From: Nitrospinota bacterium
GTDB lineage: Bacteria; Nitrospinota; Nitrospinia; UBA9942; JAHJSF01
Assembly (NCBI GenBank): GCA_018830405.1
Contig: JAHJSF010000057.1
Location: 1 to 29,430 of the forward strand
Reading direction: 5' to 3'
DNA length: 29,430 bases
Part shown: one piece after another, positions 23,787 through 29,430 of the stretch
Numbering within the stretch: the first letter of the stretch is position 1
Layout of the letters: every line of letters starts with the position of its first letter
The notes under the pieces: model-generated
Told to the model about the DNA's origin: nothing
Databases searched by the model: none
What the model saw: only the letters and a program-made list of their open reading frames with translations
Position numbers and translations under genes: made by a program

Positions 23787-23980
23787 GGTGTTTAGTTGCA
23801 TAAGTCTGCGTCAGTAACAAGACCGAGAATTTGGCGAGGCTGGCGCGAAGACAACCAACGCACAACCCCCTTATTCCCCCTTAACAAAGGGGGATAGGGG
23901 GTTGTATATTGAGGATTGACAACAAAGCTAGACGCGCCAAAGGCCGGTCGACTATAGCAAGGTTTAGGCAATTAAGCACT
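23787..23980 (+). repeat. Palindromic repeat family 1, copy C (194 bp)
   Basis: Close copy of 7838-8032 in the same orientation, including the nested 44 bp palindrome at 23862-23905. Its first base has changed (GGTGTTTAG instead of AGTGTTTAG). It fills the 201-base gap between the converging phosphorylase and glycosyltransferase genes. Its last two bases overlap the glycosyltransferase stop codon. Confidence 0.88.
23862..23905. repeat. 44 bp palindrome nested at the apex of copy C
   Basis: Identical to 7914-7957. It sits at the same apex position of the family 1 element and lies between convergent genes, where its stem could act as a bidirectional transcription barrier. Confidence 0.9.
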
Positions 23981-25454
23981 AGTCTATCAGCCCTCCTTTG
24001 TAGTGGTAGCAGGTGTATATCTTGAAGGTTTTCAGGGTCTTTCCCTTTTTAAAGATTGCCACTGTTTTTACCTCTTCAATATTATTAAAGTAACCCTTTA
24101 TCTTTTCTATACTGTCTCCATCGTAGCCCACATATATGGCATTCTTCCCTTTTAGGTCTGACAGGTTGGCATATTCGTACCTCTCGGTCCCCTTGATCAG
24201 ATATGTTGTTGGTCTCCCCTCCATGTAGAAAGATAACTCCCCACTAAGCTGATAGTGGTTGCTGAAGACAAAGGGTTCTCCCCCCACCGGGGTCATATTC
24301 TTTGAGACTATCGACACCTCTTTCCCAATAACGGGCCATCCGAAGTGGACCTCTTCAATCTTTGGGAATATTATTATCGGGCTTATAGTAAAGAGGTAGA
24401 GGAGAGAGGTTAGGAGAAAGGCTGTTGATAGGGATACCCATGCACCCCATCTGGCCCATTTCTTTCTTTTTAGGGAATCATAGACTCCCGCCAAGGCCAC
24501 AATGCCCCCCGCGTAGGAGAAGGCAGGCCAGTTGGCCTCTGGGCTAGAGCGGAGACTGGCTACTGCGAAGAAGAGGAATATTGGGATAAACATAGAGAAT
24601 AGAAAAAGATATCTGTCATCCTTATACTTAAGGCCTTTATATAGGGCAACGATTGAGGCCCCAATTATGGACAGGAAAAGGAATGGAGATATCAGCAGAA
24701 CTTGAGTCCCCATATATTCTGTAAGCCCTGTCAATCCGGGGGGGGTGTTTTCAGTTAATCCGTGCGAAAACTGAAAGGCGAATGATACCCATTCCCTTTG
24801 CCAGTTCCATATTATGACAGGGGCGAAGAGTATAAGGGCGATAAGAATAGATATGTATGGCTCAGGTTTCAGGAACCATTTCCTCTTTGTGGGGGATAAT
24901 ATTAGATATATGGCCAAGGAGGGGAAAATGAGGACGGCCGTATATTTACTGAGTAACCCCAGCCCTGTAGCTATCCCTCCGTATACCCACCATTTCCGTT
25001 CCTCCTCCTCTGCGGCCCTGTAATATAGGTATAGGGAGAGTATCCAGAAGAAGGCCTGCGGTGAGTCTGGGGTGATAATTAGTCGTCCGGCACCATATAT
25101 GGGGATTACCGCAGTTATTAGGGCCGCAAAAAATCCGCATCGTTCGCTTTTAAATATAGTGGTGCCGAGCTTGTAGGAAATATAGCAGACCCCCATCCCG
25201 AAGATAACCGCCGCAAGCCTGACCGAAAATTCATTTGTTCCGAATAATGTGGTGGATAGGCGTATAAGGTAGGCCACCATCGGGGGGTGGTCGTAATAGC
25301 TGAGTCTCAGCTGTCTCGACCAGGTCCAATAATAGGCCTCATCCATGGCGAGGGGAAAGAGGGATGATATGGCCAGGTGTAGAATAACACCGAGTACGAA
25401 GAGTGCCGCAAAGGCTTTCTTGTAGCTGTCTTGGTTATCTGAATGGTATTTCAT
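23979..25454 (-). CDS. PMT/ArnT-like polyprenyl-phosphate-dependent glycosyltransferase
   Basis: Integral inner-membrane glycosyltransferase of the GT-C fold that moves a sugar from a polyprenyl-phosphate donor to a lipid, glycan or protein on the periplasmic side. The 491-residue protein has a first membrane segment (about 14-34), then the family catalytic loop with the acidic motif MDEAYYWTWS and SYYDHPPMVAYLIRL. Roughly ten further hydrophobic segments are followed by a soluble C-terminal domain (about 375-491). The DEAYYW motif carries the presumed catalytic Asp-Glu. The substrate cannot be told; lipid A modification is possible but not shown. ATG 25454 has GGAAAGG upstream. The stop TAG is formed at the junction with repeat copy C. 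Confidence 0.88.
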   Translation of the reverse strand: MKYHSDNQDSYKKAFAALFVLGVILHLAISSLFPLAMDEAYYWTWSRQLRLSYYDHPPMVAYLIRLSTTLFGTNEFSVRLAAVIFGMGVCYISYKLGTTIFKSERCGFFAALITAVIPIYGAGRLIITPDSPQAFFWILSLYLYYRAAEEEERKWWVYGGIATGLGLLSKYTAVLIFPSLAIYLILSPTKRKWFLKPEPYISILIALILFAPVIIWNWQREWVSFAFQFSHGLTENTPPGLTGLTEYMGTQVLLISPFLFLSIIGASIVALYKGLKYKDDRYLFLFSMFIPIFLFFAVASLRSSPEANWPAFSYAGGIVALAGVYDSLKRKKWARWGAWVSLSTAFLLTSLLYLFTISPIIIFPKIEEVHFGWPVIGKEVSIVSKNMTPVGGEPFVFSNHYQLSGELSFYMEGRPTTYLIKGTERYEYANLSDLKGKNAIYVGYDGDSIEKIKGYFNNIEEVKTVAIFKKGKTLKTFKIYTCYHYKGGLID

Positions 25455-25576
25455 GACCTTTCCACTTATAGGGGGCAGTTACAAGGGGAGTATGTCCCAT
25501 CTTTAACTCTTGGTGTGGGAAGGTTCAGCTATATAAATATTCCTTGGCTTAACGCAGCCCTTTTTAAATCAGGAAA

Positions 25577-25852
25577 CTATTTATTAAGGAGTTCTTTGAG
25601 TTCTTTTCCCATCCTGAAGAAGGGAACAACCTTGGCCGGGACAATAACCTGTTCTCCGCTCTTCGGGTTTCTCCCCTCGCGGGCTGCTCTATGTCTTATT
25701 CTGAAACTTCCGAAACCGCGTAGTTCCACCTTGTCACCGCTGGCTAAGGCATCAACAATCTCCCCAAAGAAGATGTTAATAATCTCTGTTGTCTCTTTGA
25801 CCGTAAGATTTAATTTTCTTGAGAGTTTCTCAGCAAGTTCTACCTTTGTCAT
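25577..25852 (-). CDS. ihfB: Integration host factor beta / HU-family DNA-bending protein
   Basis: Small dimeric nucleoid protein that bends DNA. From ATG 25852 it has 91 residues: MTKVELAEKLSRKLNL, dimer helices, ELRGFGSFRIRHRAAREGRN (beta arm start) and PKSGEQVIVPAKVVPFFRMGKELKELL. I chose this ATG over TTG 25864 because GGAG lies six bases before it and the family begins MTK. The start pattern and the cmk-rpsA-(sppA)-ihfB order, as in many proteobacteria, favour the IHF beta subunit over HU. The partner ihfA is not in the window. Confidence 0.92.
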   Translation of the reverse strand: MTKVELAEKLSRKLNLTVKETTEIINIFFGEIVDALASGDKVELRGFGSFRIRHRAAREGRNPKSGEQVIVPAKVVPFFRMGKELKELLNK

Positions 25853-25894
25853 TTTTTGCTCCAAGATATTATCTGTTATTTCTTAATAAACAAT

Positions 25895-25910
25895 GAACGC
25901 AGTAGCGTTC
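25895..25910 (-). other. Small hairpin between sppA and ihfB
   Basis: Perfect 6 bp stem GAACGC/GCGTTC with loop AGTA in the gap between sppA and ihfB. On the minus strand it is followed by ATTGTTTATT, so it could be a weak terminator or processing site. It is short enough to be chance. Confidence 0.3.
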
Positions 25911-25920
25911 TTTAATAAAA

Positions 25921-26826
25921 TCATCTTCCCCAGACGTAGTAGGCACCCCTCGGTATTATCTCCCCTTTTGAGTAGGAGAATATTATGTCTGATAAGGCCT
26001 CGCCCGTCAATATTCTATTAAGAATGGTTCTCACCTTTTTATCCTCTACTATGGTCGGTTCCCCCTCTATTCCAACCATGGCCGATAGTATAGATATGGC
26101 CTTTTCACGGTTGCCTATCTCGTCTATCAAGCCTATTTCTTTGGCCTGCCTGCCGGAGAAGATACGTCCGTCGGCGATTTTCCGTACATCCTCAACCTTC
26201 ATTTTTCTACCCAAGGCGACTGCCTCTATAAACTGGTTGTGGATATCATCCGATACCCCCTGTAGTATACCCAATTCTTCCTCGGTCAAATCCCTGTTAG
26301 GCAAGCCCATATCTTTATACTTGCCGCTTTTGACAATCGTTGTCTTAAGCCCAATCTTTTTTAGAAGTTCTTCTGCACTGGAAAGGGTCATAATTACCCC
26401 TATGCTGCCGGTAATTGTTCCCGGCGGGGCAACAATCTTATCCGCGGCAACTGCGATATAATAACCTCCCGAGGTTGCGATTCCTCCCATAGAGGCGACT
26501 ATCTTTTTCTTCTTCTTGGCCGCAATGACTGCTTCGTGGATTTCCTGAGACGCTCCAACGCCTCCACCGGGCGTGTCTATTCTAAGAAGGATTCCTCTAA
26601 TCGAAGTGTCTTCTCTATACTGATTGAGGAGTTTGATGGTGCTGTCAGATGCGGCAATCATCCCCTCAATGGTGACTATGGCAATCTTGCCGTTGCCGGA
26701 ATTACCTATTATGGGGGCATTCCGGTAGGCCAAAGACCTGACGAAAAGGTAAAGGATAAGAATGAAGAAGAAAAAAACAAGCCCCCCCTTTTTAAAAGGG
26801 GTTATTTTCTTCTTCAATTCATTCAT
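25921..26826 (-). CDS. sppA: Signal peptide peptidase SppA
   Basis: Membrane-anchored serine protease (family S49) that degrades cleaved signal peptides. The 301-residue product has an N-terminal membrane segment (about 15-31), the domain start KIAIVTIEGMI, LRIDTPGGGVGASQEI, MGGIATSGGYYIAVAADKI with nucleophile Ser119, GTITGSIGVI, and KSGKYKDMG with the probable general base Lys171. It is the short single-domain form rather than the double-length E. coli type. No Shine-Dalgarno sequence is seen before the ATG, which lies 29 bases after the rpsA stop, so translation may be coupled to rpsA. Confidence 0.95.
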   Translation of the reverse strand: MNELKKKITPFKKGGLVFFFFILILYLFVRSLAYRNAPIIGNSGNGKIAIVTIEGMIAASDSTIKLLNQYREDTSIRGILLRIDTPGGGVGASQEIHEAVIAAKKKKKIVASMGGIATSGGYYIAVAADKIVAPPGTITGSIGVIMTLSSAEELLKKIGLKTTIVKSGKYKDMGLPNRDLTEEELGILQGVSDDIHNQFIEAVALGRKMKVEDVRKIADGRIFSGRQAKEIGLIDEIGNREKAISILSAMVGIEGEPTIVEDKKVRTILNRILTGEALSDIIFSYSKGEIIPRGAYYVWGR

Positions 26827-26855
26827 ATTTACGTTGTCAGTATGAGTAAATTATC

Positions 26856-28646
26856 TTACTCGGCTGACTCTTCCTTAGTTGTTTCTTCCGACTCATCAGA
26901 AAGGTCGTCGTAGTCACCGTCATCATCCTCAACCTCAGAATCATCCTCAGCCACTTTACCCGGGCCTCTGCTCACAATAGACTCTATAGACAGGGCCATC
27001 TTTCTGTTGGGGATATCGATCTTCAATACCTTGGCCTTTACAACGTCTCCCACATTTACAATTGACTTGGGGTCTTCCGCTTCCTGAGACATCTGAGAGG
27101 CATGTACTAAAGCCTCAACACCCTTGGGAAGCTTAACAAAGGCGCCAAACTTGGTTACCTTTATGATCTCCCCCTCAACCTCCATGCCGACCTGATACTC
27201 ATCGGCCATCTTATCCCATGGATCATCCATGAGCTGTTTCATGCCGAGGGATATCTTCTCATTTTCCTTATCTATATTTAGGACAATGGTCTTTATCCAG
27301 TCTCTTTTCTTAACAACCTCTGAGGGATGTTTGACCTTTTGGGTCCATGACATATCAGACCTGTGTACCAAACCATCTATTCCATCCTCAAGCTCAACGA
27401 AGGCGCCAAAGTCGGTCAGGTTTCTAACCCTTCCCTCAACGACAGTCCCGATTGGATATCTATCCTCTATGCTGTCCCAAGGATTAGACTCCATCTGTTT
27501 GATGCTCAAGGATATCTTCTTCTTCTCCTTGTCGAAACTTAATACCTGGGCATCAACCATATCTCCTATGGCCACAAGCCTTGAAGGATGCTTAAGGTAT
27601 TTATTCCAAGACATCTCGGATATATGGATTAGTCCTTCAACCCCTTCCTCGAGCTCGACGAATATTCCGTAATTGGTTATGCTGACAACCTTTCCTCTGA
27701 GATGGCCGTCAATCGGGTATTTTTCCTCTATGTTCGACCAAGGGTCAGGGGATATCTGTTTGAATCCGAGAGACACCCTGTCATTTTCCTGATCATACTT
27801 TATAATCATGACCTTAATGGTATCACCTATGGCAAAAAGCTCGGAAGGATGGGTTATTCTCCCCCATGACATATCTGTTATATGGAGCAGGCCGTCAACA
27901 CCGCCCAAATCAACGAAGGCACCGTAGTCGGTTATATTTTTGACCACGCCCTCAACTATATTGCCTACCTCTATATTGGAGAGGGTCTCTTCTCTTGACT
28001 GTTTTCTCTCGGCATCAAGGATAACCCTTCTGGAGAGGATTATATTGCCCCTGCTCTTATTTACATTGATAACCTTGACCTTTATCTTCTCGCCAATCAG
28101 CTTGTCGAGGTTTTTGACCGGTCTTAGGTCAACCTGTGAACCGGGTAAGAAGGCCTTAAGCCCTATATCGACCTTTAAGCCGCCTTTGATTCTGTTAACG
28201 ACGACTCCCTCAATGATTTCGTCATTTTTATGGGCGGCAAGAATCTTTTCCCATGTCCTAATCATTCCGGCCTTTTCTTTGGAGAGCATTATTTCCCCAT
28301 CGCCGTTTTCGGTCTGCTCAATAAGAACCTCTGTCTGGTCTCCTACGGCGATATTTTTCCCGCCTTCAGGAAACTCGGTTACGGCGATTATTCCTTCCGA
28401 CTTGAAGCCGATGTCAATAGTTACAAAGTTAGAGGAAATAGCTACGACCCTGCCTAGGACGAGTTCTCCCTCGCAGAAATTCTGCATGCTTTCTTCGTAG
28501 AGAGCCGCCATGCTCAGGAGTTCGGCCTCATCCATCCTCCCTATCGGTTGGCCGAGCTCTTCAAGATCAATTTCATCGTAGGTGTACTTTCCTCCGAAGG
28601 GGTTTGTATTGATCAGCCCCTTTTCGTTTAATACAGCTTCTTTCAT
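26856..28646 (-). CDS. rpsA: 30S ribosomal protein S1
   Basis: RNA-binding protein that helps load mRNA on the 30S subunit. The 596-residue protein contains six S1 (OB-fold) domains at about 58-123, 142-207, 227-296, 314-383, 399-469 and 486-555. The first two are the divergent ribosome-docking pair. The later ones share the S1 pattern, for example NITDYGAFVDLGGVDGLLHITDMSW. An N-terminal extension (1-57) and a strongly acidic tail (566-596, rich in E and D) flank them. ATG 28646 is preceded by AAGGAG with a 12-base spacing. The long spacing and the hairpin at 28706-28731 leave room for leader control, as S1 is autoregulated in E. coli. Confidence 0.97.
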   Translation of the reverse strand: MKEAVLNEKGLINTNPFGGKYTYDEIDLEELGQPIGRMDEAELLSMAALYEESMQNFCEGELVLGRVVAISSNFVTIDIGFKSEGIIAVTEFPEGGKNIAVGDQTEVLIEQTENGDGEIMLSKEKAGMIRTWEKILAAHKNDEIIEGVVVNRIKGGLKVDIGLKAFLPGSQVDLRPVKNLDKLIGEKIKVKVINVNKSRGNIILSRRVILDAERKQSREETLSNIEVGNIVEGVVKNITDYGAFVDLGGVDGLLHITDMSWGRITHPSELFAIGDTIKVMIIKYDQENDRVSLGFKQISPDPWSNIEEKYPIDGHLRGKVVSITNYGIFVELEEGVEGLIHISEMSWNKYLKHPSRLVAIGDMVDAQVLSFDKEKKKISLSIKQMESNPWDSIEDRYPIGTVVEGRVRNLTDFGAFVELEDGIDGLVHRSDMSWTQKVKHPSEVVKKRDWIKTIVLNIDKENEKISLGMKQLMDDPWDKMADEYQVGMEVEGEIIKVTKFGAFVKLPKGVEALVHASQMSQEAEDPKSIVNVGDVVKAKVLKIDIPNRKMALSIESIVSRGPGKVAEDDSEVEDDDGDYDDLSDESEETTKEESAE

Positions 28647-28705
28647 TAAATTAACAATCTCCTTTCAATTAGTAATCCCTTTGCCTTGGCATGATAAAAC
28701 TCAGA

Positions 28706-28731
28706 GCCCAAGACCGATAACGGCCTTGGGC
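28706..28731 (-). terminator. Strong hairpin between cmk and rpsA (attenuator or terminator candidate)
   Basis: In the minus-strand RNA GCCCAAGGCCG pairs with CGGUCUUGGGC through 11 pairs, including one G-U, closing the loop UUAU. It is followed by UCUGAGUUUU, a short U-containing tract that is not a full T run. It lies 25 bases after the cmk stop and 59 bases before the rpsA start. It could lower read-through from cmk or form part of an rpsA leader. Confidence 0.5.
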
Positions 28732-28756
28732 GTCAAATATATCTAATCGTGAATAT

Positions 28757-29430
28757 TTATCTACACCTTGACTCGACTACTTTTACCATAAAATCAAGCA
28801 GTTCGTCAACAGATTTATCTGTTGTATCTATTAATATTGCATCCTTGGCCGGGGTAAGGGGGGAGAGAGTCCTTCCCTCGTCCCTTTTATCCCGCTCCCT
28901 TATATTATCTATTATCATCTTTAGGTCGCATTTGGCGGAATCTTTAAGCTCTAAGAAACGCCTTCTCCCCCTCTCTTCCGCCTCGGCCTTTAGGAAAAAC
29001 TTAATATCCCCCTTGGGAAAGACCACGGTCCCCGTATCCCTTCCCTCTATGACTATTCCCCCTTCTTTTCCTATTTCTCTCTGTTGGCTTACCAGCTTTT
29101 CTCTTATTCGGCTATATCGGGATATCTTCGAGGTGGCATCACTTACCGCGTCATTTCTGATTAGCCGAGTTATGTCAGTCCCATTTAGGCTTATCCTGTT
29201 TTCTAAATCTTCCTGCTTAAAGGAGAGATGGCATCTCTCGGCCATATCTGAAATAGCGTTCTCATCTTCTATATCCAATCCTTCCTCCAATGCCTTCCAG
29301 GCGATTTCCCGATACATGGCCCCCGTATCTATATAGACGTAGCCGAGTTTCTTAGCCAAGGCTTTGGCCAAGGTGCTTTTCCCCGATCCGGCCGGCCCAT
29401 CTACGGTAATTATGAATTTATTGCCCAATG
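28757..29430 (-). CDS. cmk: Cytidylate kinase (5' end at window edge)
   Basis: Phosphorylates CMP and dCMP with ATP. The readable protein has at least 223 residues, with P-loop DGPAGSGKST (10-19), YIDTGAMYREIAWKAL, the EGRDTGTVVFP motif and the LID region ERGRRRFLEL, all usual for bacterial Cmk. The first possible start in view is TTG at 29428, two bases from the window edge, giving GNKFIITVDGPAG. An ATG just outside the window cannot be excluded, so I treat the 5' end as open. The order cmk-rpsA-sppA-ihfB is conserved among proteobacteria. Confidence 0.95.
   Translation of the reverse strand, partial: LGNKFIITVDGPAGSGKSTLAKALAKKLGYVYIDTGAMYREIAWKALEEGLDIEDENAISDMAERCHLSFKQEDLENRISLNGTDITRLIRNDAVSDATSKISRYSRIREKLVSQQREIGKEGGIVIEGRDTGTVVFPKGDIKFFLKAEAEERGRRRFLELKDSAKCDLKMIIDNIRERDKRDEGRTLSPLTPAKDAILIDTTDKSVDELLDFMVKVVESRCR

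Noticed and set aside
7838-23980. CRISPR array or tandem repeat interpretation of the repeated sequences
   Set aside because: The copies are far apart, in both orientations, much longer than CRISPR repeats, and lack regular spacers and cas genes.
25443-25886. 147-codon plus-strand reading frame over ihfB
   Set aside because: Covers ihfB antisense, and the protein is low-complexity serine/leucine-rich without family features.

Overview
The window is a stretch of chromosome from a Gram-negative, lipid A-making bacterium of moderate GC. Outer-membrane assembly genes (bamA, skp), six lipid A genes, cmk-rpsA-sppA-ihfB and a DUF1844 protein point to an uncultured lineage of the deltaproteobacterial/Desulfobacterota or Nitrospirota kind. 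That placement is inference from gene content and order. No phage, plasmid, CRISPR or defence genes are seen, and nearly all of the coding content is core metabolism and envelope biogenesis.

Layout. (1) 1-10208, + strand: the 3' part of clpC, then an envelope cluster bamA-skp-lpxD-fabZ-lpxA-Gfo/Idh oxidoreductase-lpxI-lpxB. The genes from lpxD to the oxidoreductase overlap by 4-13 bases, but lpxI and lpxB are each preceded by a palindromic repeat. (2) 10247-11652, +: a promoter, a DUF1844 protein and a ROK sugar kinase. (3) 11673-13035, -: a HAD phosphatase and a DJ-1/PfpI protein separated by another repeat. (4) 13173-14968, +: a PAP2 phosphatase overlapping a transaldolase. (5) 14974-15361, -: tRNA-Ala(CGC) and tRNA-Val(CAC), with a repeat between their promoter and the tRNAs. 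(6) 15463-18764, +: a membrane-bound UDP-sugar 4,6-dehydratase and purD. (7) 18976-21441, -: rpmH-rnpA-yidD-yidC. (8) 21783-23777, +: an alpha-glucan phosphorylase. (9) 23979-29430, -: cmk, rpsA, sppA, ihfB and a PMT/ArnT-like glycosyltransferase.

Function. Region 1 makes the lipid A disaccharide (LpxA, LpxD, LpxI, LpxB), supplies its acyl chains (FabZ) and folds outer-membrane proteins (BamA, Skp). The dehydratase, the PMT-like transferase and possibly the PAP2 phosphatase add surface-glycan chemistry. Phosphorylase, ROK kinase and transaldolase fit glycogen or maltodextrin breakdown.

The most unusual content is a population of non-coding palindromic elements: three copies of a roughly 165-195 bp family, two copies of a 126-175 bp family and one 100 bp element. 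They sit in intergenic gaps, inside putative operons, at stop codons and directly at a predicted tRNA transcription start. A 44 bp near-perfect palindrome is nested at the apex of three of these elements, belonging to two different families. They look like non-autonomous mobile elements (MITE or REPIN-like) with likely effects on RNA structure.
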